Position numbers and translations under genes: made by a program. Source: an uncultured Caulobacter sp. (GTDB lineage Bacteria; Pseudomonadota; Alphaproteobacteria; Caulobacterales; Caulobacteraceae). From it: a stretch of DNA of 64,000 nucleotides. The notes under the pieces are model-generated. The model saw nothing but the letters and a program-made list of their open reading frames with translations. It was not told the origin of the DNA and ran no database searches. The stretch covers positions 1-64,000 of the forward strand of contig CAJYMH010000019.1 of assembly GCA_913776195.1 (NCBI GenBank), in the 5' to 3' direction. Within the stretch, counting starts at the first letter, position 1. Each line of letters opens with the position of its first letter. Below, piece after piece: positions 56,284 to 64,000 of this stretch.

Positions 56284-57435
56284 ATGTCCGTCTCCCTTCG
56301 CCTCGCCCTGGTCTATTCGGCCCTGTTTCTGGGCACGGGTGTCAGCCTGCCGTTTATCGGCGTGTGGCTGGGCGGCAAGGGGCTGAGCGGCGCGCAGATC
56401 GGATTGATCCTGTCGGCGCCGATGCTGGGCCGAGTGCTGACCTCGCCGGTGCTGGCGGTGTGGGCGGATGGGTTCACCCTGCGGCGGACGCCGATCATCC
56501 TCCTGGCGAGCGGTTCAGCGGTAGCCTATGGGGCGCTGCTGGCGGTGAACGGCCTGGGCGCATGGATGCTTTGCTGGTTCGTGGCGGCGTCGCTGCTGCC
56601 GATGATCACGCCTCTAACCGACGTCATGACCATGCGGCGGGCGCGCAGCGACGGGTTCAACTATGGCTGGCCGCGCGGCATCGGGTCGGTGGCCTATATC
56701 GTCGCCAATGTCAGCATGGGCCTGTTGCTAACCCGGCTGGACGCCAGCGTGGTGATCATCTGGTCCGCCGCCGCGGCGGCGTTGACGGCGTGTGCGATTA
56801 TTGCCGCGCCCAAGGACCCCGTGCATGCGGACGGCGAGAAGGCCAGGCGACGGGATCGCTGGCGCGGGCTGGGCGACTTGCTGAGGAACCGCACCTTCAT
56901 GCTGATGGTGCTGTCGGTCGGCTGCATCCAGGCGGCGCACGCCTTTTATTACGGGTTCTCCGTGCTGCTATGGCGCAAGCAAGGGATTTCCGAGGCGGTT
57001 ATCGGCCTGCTGTGGGGCACGGGCGTCGCCATCGAAGTCATCTTCATGTGGTTCGGCGAGCGCTGGCGGCGCGCGACCGGGCCGGAACGGCTCCTTGTGA
57101 TCGGGGGTCTGGCGGCCGTAGTGCGATGGGGGACCTTCGCCTTCTCGCCGCCGGTGGGCATGCTGTTCGTCCTGCAGACGTTGCACGCCATGACCTTCGC
57201 GGCGACCTACATGGCGTCGCTGAGCCTCGTGGAGCGGCTGTCGCCAGCGCAGAGCGCGTCGGCGGGCCAGACGATCAGTTCGGCCCTATCTTCCGGCTTG
57301 ATGATCGGGCTGGCGACCATCGTCTCCGGCCCAATCTTTGATCACTTCGGCGCGCGCGGCTATCTGGCCATGGCGTTGCTGGCGGCGGTGGGCGTCGCGG
57401 GCTCGTTCGCTCTGATCCGGCGATCCAAAGCTTAG
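56284..57435 (+). CDS. MFS transporter (MFS_1_like/HcaT-type)
   Basis: A 383-aa transporter with twelve hydrophobic segments. The N-terminal [21 protein letters not shown] and MFS motif A-like [20 protein letters not shown] resemble the HcaT/nucleoside:H+ symporter-like MFS group. Substrate unknown. The last codons overlap the convergent cysNC gene by 4 nt. Confidence 0.87.
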   Translation: MSVSLRLALVYSALFLGTGVSLPFIGVWLGGKGLSGAQIGLILSAPMLGRVLTSPVLAVWADGFTLRRTPIILLASGSAVAYGALLAVNGLGAWMLCWFVAASLLPMITPLTDVMTMRRARSDGFNYGWPRGIGSVAYIVANVSMGLLLTRLDASVVIIWSAAAAALTACAIIAAPKDPVHADGEKARRRDRWRGLGDLLRNRTFMLMVLSVGCIQAAHAFYYGFSVLLWRKQGISEAVIGLLWGTGVAIEVIFMWFGERWRRATGPERLLVIGGLAAVVRWGTFAFSPPVGMLFVLQTLHAMTFAATYMASLSLVERLSPAQSASAGQTISSALSSGLMIGLATIVSGPIFDHFGARGYLAMALLAAVGVAGSFALIRRSKA

Positions 57436-59339
57436 ATCGCGTAGTCGGCTTCGCGGCCTTCCAGCCAGTCGACAATGCGCTCCGCCGCCTCGACCGCCGA
57501 GGTCGAGGTGGTGTCGATGCGGATCTCCGGCTTGTCGGGGGCTTCATAGGGACTGTCGACGCCGGTGAAGTTCTTCAGCACGCCGGAGCGGGCCTTGGCG
57601 TAGAGGCCCTTCACGTCGCGGGCCTCGGCCACGCTGATCGGCGTGTCCACATGAACCTCGACGAACTCGTTCTCGGCCAGCAGTTCGCGGGCCAGCTGAC
57701 GCTCCGCCCGGAAGGGGGAGATGAAGGCGGTGACTACGATCAGGCCGGCGTCGACCATCAGTTTGGCCACCTCGGCGATCCGGCGAATGTTCTCGACGCG
57801 ATCCTCCTCGGTGAAGCCGAGATCCTTGTTCAAGCCGTGGCGGACATTGTCGCCGTCCAGCAGGTAGGTATGCCGGCCGTTGGCGTGCAGGCGTTTCTCG
57901 ACCAGATTGGCGATGGTCGATTTGCCGGCGCCGGACAGGCCGGTCAGCCAGACTACGCGGCCCTTCTGGCTTTTCAGTGCGGAGCGAGCGGCCTTGTCGA
58001 CGTCGGTGTGCTGCCAGTGGATGTTGTCCGAGCGCCGCAGGGCGAAACGGATCAGGCCTGCCCCGACGGTCCGGTTCGACAGCCGGTCGATCAGGATGAA
58101 GCCGCCGAGGTCGCGGTTCTCGCCATAAGCCTCGAACGGCACAGCCTGGTCGAGGTTGATATTGCAGACGCCGATCTCGTTCAATTCCAGACGTTTGGCG
58201 GCATTTTCCTCAAGCGTGTTGACGTTCACTCTATGCTTGATGTCGGTGACGCTGGCGGTGACCGTTCGCGGGCCGATCTTCAGCAGGTAGGGTCGGCCCG
58301 GCGATAGGGCGTGGTCATCCATCCAGACAACCGTCGCCTCGAACTGATTGGCGACGGGCAGGGGATCCTGGGCGGCGGCCAGGATGTCGCCGCGTGAGAT
58401 ATCGACCTCGTCGGCCAGGGTCAGGGTCACGGATTGGCCGGCGACTGCGCTGTCGAGATCGCCCGGCAGGGTGACGATGCGCGCGACGGAGCTTTCGCGA
58501 CCGGACGGCAGTACCTTAACGCGATCACCAGGACGGACCGTGCCGGCGGCGATTTGGCCGGAGAAGCCGCGGAAGTCGAGGTTGGGGCGATTGACCCATT
58601 GAACCGGCATGCGGAACGGGCGGGAGCGCAGGTTGTCCTCGACCTCCAGGCTCTCCAGCCATTGCATGAGGTGTGTTCCAGAATACCACGCAGAGTCAGA
58701 GCTTTGTGAGGTGATGTTATCACCACGAAGGCCTGATATCGGGATGGCGGTGAACGCCTCCAGGCCGATCTTGCGCGCGAATTCGGCGTACTCTGCGACA
58801 ATGGCGTCGAAGGTCGCCTTCTCCCAGCCGACCAGATCCATCTTGTTCACGGCCAAGGCGACGTGGCGGATGCCCAGCAGCTGGACGAGATAGCTGTGGC
58901 GACGGGTCTGGGTCAGAACGCCCTTGCGGGCGTCGATCAGGATCACGGCGGCGTCGGCGGTGGAGGCGCCCGTGACCATGTTTCGGGTGTACTGCTCGTG
59001 CCCCGGCGTGTCGGCGACGATGAACTTGCGCGTCTCGGTAGAGAAGAAGCGGTAGGCGACGTCGATGGTTATGCCTTGCTCGCGCTCGGCGGCGAGGCCA
59101 TCGACGAGCAGGGCGAAGTCGATCTCGCCGCCCTGGGTGCCGACTTTTCGGGAGTCGCTTTCGAGGGCCGAAAGCTGGTCCTCAAAGATCATCTTGGAGT
59201 CGTAGAGCAGGCGGCCGATCAGGGTCGACTTGCCGTCATCCACCGAACCGCAGGTGATGAAGCGTAACAGCGACTTGTGATGGTGGGCGGTGAGGTACGC
59301 CTCGATATCCTCGGCGATGAGAGCGCTCTGGTGAGCCAT
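57432..59339 (-). CDS. cysNC: Sulfate adenylyltransferase subunit 1 / adenylylsulfate kinase fusion
   Basis: Bifunctional sulfate activation enzyme of 635 aa. The CysN part (about 1-430) is an EF-Tu-like GTPase: P-loop GSVDDGKST (31-39), [15 protein letters not shown]; with CysD it makes APS from sulfate and ATP. The CysC part (about 450-635) has its own P-loop GLSGAGKST and phosphorylates APS to PAPS ([19 protein letters not shown]: [32 protein letters not shown]). The gene follows cysD with a 1-nt overlap. Confidence 0.96.
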   Translation of the reverse strand: MAHQSALIAEDIEAYLTAHHHKSLLRFITCGSVDDGKSTLIGRLLYDSKMIFEDQLSALESDSRKVGTQGGEIDFALLVDGLAAEREQGITIDVAYRFFSTETRKFIVADTPGHEQYTRNMVTGASTADAAVILIDARKGVLTQTRRHSYLVQLLGIRHVALAVNKMDLVGWEKATFDAIVAEYAEFARKIGLEAFTAIPISGLRGDNITSQSSDSAWYSGTHLMQWLESLEVEDNLRSRPFRMPVQWVNRPNLDFRGFSGQIAAGTVRPGDRVKVLPSGRESSVARIVTLPGDLDSAVAGQSVTLTLADEVDISRGDILAAAQDPLPVANQFEATVVWMDDHALSPGRPYLLKIGPRTVTASVTDIKHRVNVNTLEENAAKRLELNEIGVCNINLDQAVPFEAYGENRDLGGFILIDRLSNRTVGAGLIRFALRRSDNIHWQHTDVDKAARSALKSQKGRVVWLTGLSGAGKSTIANLVEKRLHANGRHTYLLDGDNVRHGLNKDLGFTEEDRVENIRRIAEVAKLMVDAGLIVVTAFISPFRAERQLARELLAENEFVEVHVDTPISVAEARDVKGLYAKARSGVLKNFTGVDSPYEAPDKPEIRIDTTSTSAVEAAERIVDWLEGREADYAI

Positions 59340-60316
59340 CAGAAATAGCCCTCCTGCTTCTTTTTCTCCATCGAAGCGGCCTGGTCGTGGTCGATGACCC
59401 GCCCCTGGCGCTCCGAGGTAGTGGTCAGCAGCATCTCCTGGATGATCTGGGGCAGGGTCGCGGCCGTGCTCTCAACCGCGCCCGTCAAGGGATAACAGCC
59501 CAGGGTGCGGAAGCGGACGCTGCGCATCTGCGGCGTCTCGCCTGGCTTTAGCGGCATGCGGTCATCATCGACCATGATCAGCGCGCCGTCGCGCTCCACC
59601 ACCGGCCGTTCGGCGGCGAAGTAGAGCTGCGGGATCGGGATGTTTTCCAGATGGATGTATTGCCAGATGTCCAGCTCGGTCCAGTTGGACAGCGGGAAGA
59701 CCCGGATGCTTTCGCCGCGATGTTTGCGGGCGTTGTAGAGGCTCCACAGCTCGGGCCGCTGGTTCTTGGGGTCCCAGCGGTGCTCGGCCGAGCGGAACGA
59801 GAAGACGCGCTCCTTGGCGCGGCTTTTCTCTTCGTCGCGACGCGCGCCGCCGAAGGCCGCGTCGAAGCCGTGGAGGTCGAGGGCCTGCTTAAGAGCCGCC
59901 GTCTTCATGATGTCGGTGTGAACCGCCGAACCGTGGCTGAACGGGCCGACGCCCTGGGACAGGCCATCGGGGTTGGTGTGGACCAGCAGCTCCAGGTCCA
60001 GCTCGCGAGCCATGCGGTCGCGGAAGCTGATCATCTCCCGGAACTTCCAGGTCGTGTCCACGTGCAGGAAGGGAAAGGGCGGGCGTGAGGGATAGAAGGC
60101 CTTCACCGCCAGATGCAGCATCACCGCGCTATCCTTGCCCACGGAGTACAGCATCACGGGGCGATCGGCCTCGGCCGCCACCTCGCGCATGATGTGGATG
60201 CTCTCGGCTTCCAGACGCTGCAGGTGTGTGAGGCGCGCGAGGTCGGTCGCCGGTAGGGCGGTCGAGCGGACGGGGGTGGTTTCAATCTCGGACAGGGCCA
60301 CAGCGGGTTCCATCAA
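59339..60316 (-). CDS. cysD: Sulfate adenylyltransferase subunit 2
   Basis: ATP-sulfurylase small subunit of 325 aa that adenylates sulfate, driven by CysN GTP hydrolysis. Signatures: [21 protein letters not shown] (PP-loop SxGKDS), [37 protein letters not shown] and [17 protein letters not shown] at 60316. Single-step upstream region of 232 nt divides it from the divergent TipN-side genes. Confidence 0.95.
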   Translation of the reverse strand: MMEPAVALSEIETTPVRSTALPATDLARLTHLQRLEAESIHIMREVAAEADRPVMLYSVGKDSAVMLHLAVKAFYPSRPPFPFLHVDTTWKFREMISFRDRMARELDLELLVHTNPDGLSQGVGPFSHGSAVHTDIMKTAALKQALDLHGFDAAFGGARRDEEKSRAKERVFSFRSAEHRWDPKNQRPELWSLYNARKHRGESIRVFPLSNWTELDIWQYIHLENIPIPQLYFAAERPVVERDGALIMVDDDRMPLKPGETPQMRSVRFRTLGCYPLTGAVESTAATLPQIIQEMLLTTTSERQGRVIDHDQAASMEKKKQEGYF

Positions 60317-60537
60317 CGCACAACAGTCCGCCCACCGCGAGCGCGGCGACGGTTGGGCCCTGCGATTTCAGCTAGAGAAGCCAGCCGGCGGGGGCAAGCC
60401 GAACCGGCGGGCGCAGGGGCGATGATTTCTATCGACGCTTTCAGGGGCGGTGACCTTGGCGGCATGACCGAAAGTTCATGTTCGCACACATTGCCTTAAG
60501 GTCTCGCTTGCAACATAACCCGGGTTGTCGAACTGGG

Positions 60538-60548
60538 GATTCTGACTC
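60538..60548. promoter_or_regulatory. Pair of GANTC (CcrM) sites
   Basis: GATTC (60538-60542) and GACTC (60544-60548) lie 1 nt apart, just before the TTG of the next ORF. Methylated GANTC in promoters is the recognition mark of the cell-cycle regulator GcrA in Caulobacter. A perfect 10-bp palindrome AACCCGGGTT lies at 60517-60526. The promoter assignment is tentative. Confidence 0.4.
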
Positions 60549-60767
60549 TTGACCGCGATCGTCGAAATTTTGGCAGCTTTGGTGGTGTCCGCCGCTTGCG
60601 CCGCTTTCGCGTCGTTCGGCGTGAATCTCCAGACCCACTCCGATAGCGATCACCTGCGCAAGAACGAGGCCGGCCGCATGGTGGCCCGCACGCCTCAAGG
60701 GCAGCGCGTTTCGGTGACCGCGAGTCAAACTCCGGAAGCCATCAAGGTCCGCCGCACCCCGGCCTGA
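60549..60767 (+). CDS. Small single-pass membrane protein upstream of the TipN-like gene
   Basis: A 72-aa ORF: MTAIVEILAALVVSAACAAFASFGV is a membrane segment, followed by a polar tail (NLQTHSDSDHLRKNEAGRMVARTPQGQRVSV). The start is TTG at 60549, directly behind two GANTC sites, which would make a very short or absent leader. Codon bias is normal for the window. Unknown function; small envelope protein. Gene reality is uncertain. Confidence 0.5.
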   Translation: MTAIVEILAALVVSAACAAFASFGVNLQTHSDSDHLRKNEAGRMVARTPQGQRVSVTASQTPEAIKVRRTPA

Positions 60768-60938
60768 CCTGCGTGTTACGCACTTATTTCCACCGGGGAT
60801 AACCTTCACAGACTGTGCGAAGTGTCTTTGCTGGCGAGGTTTTCGCCGGTAGGCTCGCTGTGCGCGCGAAGTGGGGCCGTCGCGTGCGCATAGACGTGCG
60901 GTCCCGAGTTCGCATCGTCGCAGGATTTCGGCAGCCGC

Positions 60939-63416
60939 ATGAAGGCTCGTAAGCGCCAACCGCTCGATTTTTCCGTTCTTCCGACAGAACCGCCGACGGC
61001 TGAAACGCCCGTCGCGGCGAGGGCGGAGCCTGCGCCCGAGACCGCGCCTGATCCGGATATGGCCATCGTGGAAGCTCCAGTGGCCGAGACGCCCGTCGTG
61101 CAGCCGCAAGCCGAAACACAGCCGACGGCTTCGGCGCCGCCTTCGCCGCCTGTCGAACCCACGTCCGCCGTGCGGCTGGATGTTCGCCCGGAACCTACTT
61201 CGGGCGGCGGCATGTTCTGGTTCGCGGCCTGGGCCGTCGCCGCGATCTGGAGCATCACTCCCATCGCCTTCACACTGGGCTGGCGTCAAAGCTCCGGCCC
61301 GTTCGCCTTTGACGGCTTCACCCTGGGCCTGCTGCTTCTGCTGGGCGTAGGCTCGGCGGCCTTCGTACTGCTGGGCGCCTATCTGTTACGCCAAGGTATG
61401 CGTCTGGCCGCGGAGGCTCGTCGCGCTCGCCTGATGGCGGATCAGTTGCTAAGCCCTGCCGCCCTGGCCGCCAGCGGGGCCAGCGATGTAGTCGCCGCCG
61501 TACGCCTGCAGATCGAACACGCCAACGCCGCCGCCGCCGAGGCGCGGGAACGTATGCTGGCCTTGCGTGAGGCCTTGGCGGTCGAAACCGAGCGATTGGC
61601 CGAGGCGGCCGCCACGTCCGCTCGCACGGCCAGCCATCTGGCCGAGAACCTGGGGCGCGAACGGGAGTCGATGACCGTGCTCTCGCAGACCCTGGATGGC
61701 CAGGCCACTTCGGTCACCGATGCTATCGCCCGTCAGGCCCGCATGGTCGCCGAGGCTTCCGACCTGGCCGAGGCCCAGCTTCGCGAGGCCGAAGCCGCTT
61801 TGGCCGCGCGCGCCGCCGACATGGCCGCCGCAGCCGGGGAGGCGAACACCGCTGCTCGGACCACAGCCGACGACCTGTCTCGCCAGATCGCGCGCCTTGA
61901 AACGGCCGGCGTGGGGGTTGGAGAACAGCTGCGCGCCGTCGAACTGGCCCTGACCAACCAGCGCACGGCTTTGGTGGATGCGGCCCAAGGGCTGCGCGCC
62001 GACCAGGAAGATTTCGCCGCCGAGACGGAGACGCGCACAGCGCAGCTTTCCGAGTTCGTGGGCCACACCCGCCAAAGCGCGGGAGAGCTGAATGACATCT
62101 CCACCCGTGCGGCGGAGACCCTGTCGGCGCTCATCGCCAGCACCACAGAGCAGTTCCGTCAGATCGCCGATTCCGCGAAGGAAGAGCGCGAGGCTCTTGG
62201 CGTCGAGGCGGGGCGCTCCCTGGGCGCCGTGGCCGAGGCGGCCGCCGCCGAGCGCGCGCGGTTGGAGCAACAGCTCTCCGGCGCTTTCGAGGGGCTTTCC
62301 GCCGCCGCCGAACAGGCGCGCCGTGCCGCCGATCAGCACGCCGACGCGGCTATGGCCCGGGTGGATCAGCTTAATGAAGCGGCCTTCGCCGCCGGCCAGA
62401 AGGCGGACGCCATCTTCGAGGCGCGCCTGAACGATGCCCGCGAGCTGATCGAGCAGTCGGCCATGATGGTCGAGCAGGCCGGCGCTCGCACGGCCCAGAA
62501 GCTGGAAGACGGAGTTGGTCGCGCTCGCCACACGCTCGGCGAGCTGGAGGCCCTGATGGCCGAGGTGGCGGCGCGCGTGCGCGGCCTGCCGGACGACGCC
62601 TTGCAGCAGGCTGAAGCGGTGAAGCTGGCGGTGGAGCGCGGCGTGGGCGAGTTGCTCAGCGCCGCCCGTCAGGCGGCCGAGGAGACCCAGGCCATCGACG
62701 CGGCCTTTCAGGCCCGCGTTCGCCGCAACTATGACATCCTCAACGAGGCCGCGAGCCGGGTGGCCTCGACTCCCGTCGTCGCGCCCCGCCCGACGGCCGC
62801 CGCTCCGCTGCCGACTCCCGTCGCGGCGCCGCCAGCGCCGAAATCCCGGGCCGCTGCTCCCGAAACCGCCGCGCCGGAGGCTGGCGGGCTGCGTCCGCGC
62901 CTGCGGCTGACGCCGACGGCCACAGACGAGGAGTTCCGCTCCGTTTTCGGCGCGGCTGGCGGTCCAGCTGAGGAGGCCGCGCCCGAGCCGCCCGCCGATC
63001 GTGGCGACTGGTCGTGGAAGGACCTGCTGTCGACCATCGACGACGGCTCGGCTGACGATCAGCGCCTAGGCGAGAAGCTGCACGCCGAGATCACTGGCAT
63101 GGGTATCGACCCGACGGCTCTGCTGCCGCAATCGCGCCTCGACGACATCGCCGAGGTGCTGAAGACCGGCGACCGGGCCGGCGCGCGCGAAATGGTCAAG
63201 AAACTGGCCCCGGCGGCGACCCGCCGTCTGGTGCGTCGCCTGTTCTCCGACACCGCTCTGCGAACCCAGGTCGATCGTTTCCTGCGCCGTCAGGCTGCGA
63301 TGATCGACGAGGCGGTGGAGCAGGATCGGGGCGGCTTCCTGGTCGGCACACTGGTCGGTTCCGAGGTTGGTCGCGCCTACCTGCTGCTGGAAGCGGCGGC
63401 CGGCGACCTGGCCTGA
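60939..63416 (+). CDS. tipN: TipN-like polarity protein
   Basis: An 825-aa protein: disordered Pro/Ala N-terminus, two membrane segments (about 91-114 and 124-150), then a long coiled-coil, Ala/Glu/Arg-rich region (about 150-600), a Pro-rich linker and a conserved C-terminal domain (DWSWKDLLSTIDDGSADDQR, KKLAPAATRRLVRRLFSDTALRTQVDRFLRR). This matches the known form of Caulobacter TipN (two N-terminal membrane segments plus large coiled coil, about 890 aa), the birth-scar landmark that sets polarity. The identification rests on architecture and place beside cysD/cysNC and is not proven by alignment. The stop overlaps the next ATG (TGATG). Confidence 0.68.
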   Translation: MKARKRQPLDFSVLPTEPPTAETPVAARAEPAPETAPDPDMAIVEAPVAETPVVQPQAETQPTASAPPSPPVEPTSAVRLDVRPEPTSGGGMFWFAAWAVAAIWSITPIAFTLGWRQSSGPFAFDGFTLGLLLLLGVGSAAFVLLGAYLLRQGMRLAAEARRARLMADQLLSPAALAASGASDVVAAVRLQIEHANAAAAEARERMLALREALAVETERLAEAAATSARTASHLAENLGRERESMTVLSQTLDGQATSVTDAIARQARMVAEASDLAEAQLREAEAALAARAADMAAAAGEANTAARTTADDLSRQIARLETAGVGVGEQLRAVELALTNQRTALVDAAQGLRADQEDFAAETETRTAQLSEFVGHTRQSAGELNDISTRAAETLSALIASTTEQFRQIADSAKEEREALGVEAGRSLGAVAEAAAAERARLEQQLSGAFEGLSAAAEQARRAADQHADAAMARVDQLNEAAFAAGQKADAIFEARLNDARELIEQSAMMVEQAGARTAQKLEDGVGRARHTLGELEALMAEVAARVRGLPDDALQQAEAVKLAVERGVGELLSAARQAAEETQAIDAAFQARVRRNYDILNEAASRVASTPVVAPRPTAAAPLPTPVAAPPAPKSRAAAPETAAPEAGGLRPRLRLTPTATDEEFRSVFGAAGGPAEEAAPEPPADRGDWSWKDLLSTIDDGSADDQRLGEKLHAEITGMGIDPTALLPQSRLDDIAEVLKTGDRAGAREMVKKLAPAATRRLVRRLFSDTALRTQVDRFLRRQAAMIDEAVEQDRGGFLVGTLVGSEVGRAYLLLEAAAGDLA

Positions 63417-64000
63417 TGCGTCTGACCCTACGCGACGAGCGCTGGCCCATCGCCGGCGCCTTCACGATTGCGCGCGGCTCCAAGACCGAAGCGCACGTGG
63501 TTGTGGTCGAGATCGAGGATAGCGGCTTCGTCGGGCGAGGGGAGTCCACGCCCTACGCCCGATACGGCGAGACGGTTGAAGGCGTCCTGGCTGAGATCGA
63601 GGGCGTGCGTGCCGCGGTCGAGCGCGGCCTGGACCGCACGGGTCTGCAGCCGATGCTGCACGCGGGGGCGGCGCGAAACGCTATTGATTGCGCCCTTTGG
63701 GACCTGGAGGCCAAGCAGACAGGGCGACCCGCCTGGGCCTTGGCGGGTCGTGGAGAGCCGGGCCCGGTGGAGACTTGCTACACCATCAGTCTGGGAACGC
63801 CGGAGGCCATGGCCGAAGCCGCCGCGAAGGCCGCGCATCGTCCGTGGTTGAAGCTGAAGATCGGCGGGCCGGATGATCTGGCCCGTGTCGAGGCCGTGCG
63901 CGGCGCCGCGCCGCGTTCGCATCTGGTGGTGGACGCCAATGAGGGGCTGTCCTTTGATGATCTGCGCCGCCTCGCGCCGGAATTGGCCAAGCTGGACATT
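63416..64000 (+). CDS. L-Ala-D/L-Glu (dipeptide) epimerase, 3'-truncated by the window
   Basis: Enolase-superfamily enzyme that epimerises L-Ala-D-Glu from peptidoglycan recycling. Only the first ~195 codons are in the window: N-terminal capping domain (RLTLRDERWPIAGAFTIARGSKTEAHVVVVEI, GRGESTPYARYGETVEGVL), and the start of the barrel with the catalytic KLKIGG (KxK) motif and VDANEGLS with the first metal-binding Asp. The start codon overlaps the TipN-like stop. The gene continues past the window end. Confidence 0.88.
   Translation, partial: MRLTLRDERWPIAGAFTIARGSKTEAHVVVVEIEDSGFVGRGESTPYARYGETVEGVLAEIEGVRAAVERGLDRTGLQPMLHAGAARNAIDCALWDLEAKQTGRPAWALAGRGEPGPVETCYTISLGTPEAMAEAAAKAAHRPWLKLKIGGPDDLARVEAVRGAAPRSHLVVDANEGLSFDDLRRLAPELAKLDI

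Overview
The window looks like chromosomal DNA from a member of the Caulobacteraceae (Caulobacter, Phenylobacterium or Brevundimonas relative; Alphaproteobacteria). The evidence is very high GC, dense coding with many 1-4 nt start/stop overlaps, and Caulobacter-type gene neighbourhoods: rne-amiC-PBP1A-prfB-bactofilin-M23 peptidase, mreBCD-mrdA-rodA, and cysD/cysNC beside a TipN-like polarity gene. I saw no phage, plasmid, transposase, CRISPR array, rRNA or convincing tRNA gene, so most of this is core genome.

Layout. 1-333: non-coding, structured-looking leader before aspS. 0.3-7.3 kb: aspS, a secreted pentapeptide-repeat protein, a large protein that keeps the C-terminal TSCPD region of class II ribonucleotide reductase NrdJ but lacks a recognisable catalytic core, then a divergent NDUFA12-like gene and a DUF2155 gene. 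7.2-10.2 kb: aroQ-accB-accC-aat operon. 10.3-15.6 kb: thiS and thiG, normally adjacent, separated by about 4.4 kb holding an acidic orphan, an orphan lipoprotein pair of lower GC, and a penicillin-acylase-type hydrolase. 15.6-21 kb: NTF2-like, DsbA-like and M48 envelope proteins, then RNase E. 21.4-27.9 kb: cell-wall block (amidase, PBP1A), RF2, bactofilin and M23 endopeptidase. 28-32.3 kb: bcp, tyrS, anmK and an SH3/glycine-zipper protein. 32.6-40 kb: UvrD helicase, small proteins, Coq4, DUF4169, a DUF6807/PmoA-like protein, DUF2171, aspartate aminotransferase, a lipoprotein and a VTT membrane protein. 40-44 kb: a divergent XRE regulator/membrane protein pair, leuA with a leucine-rich leader peptide, and an EamA transporter. 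44.4-50.3 kb: mreBCD-mrdA-rodA elongasome operon. 50.4-57.4 kb: ArsR-AHSA1-GST operon, AhpD-like protein, two alpha/beta hydrolases, two MFS transporters and DUF423. 57.4-64 kb: cysD-cysNC sulfate activation, a TipN-like protein and the start of a dipeptide epimerase (cut by the window end).

The main themes are envelope growth and polarity (amiC, PBP1A, bactofilin-M23, anmK, mreBCD-mrdA-rodA, TipN, epimerase) and housekeeping metabolism. The most interesting signals are the apparently non-catalytic NrdJ relative with two NrdR-like boxes exactly 31 bp apart upstream; a leucine leader peptide with four consecutive Leu codons before leuA; the split thiS/thiG locus with an orphan lipoprotein pair; a LexA-like box before uvrD; several strong inverted repeats at promoters; and REP-like repeats between genes. 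All identifications come from reading the sequence and from family knowledge; no database search was run.
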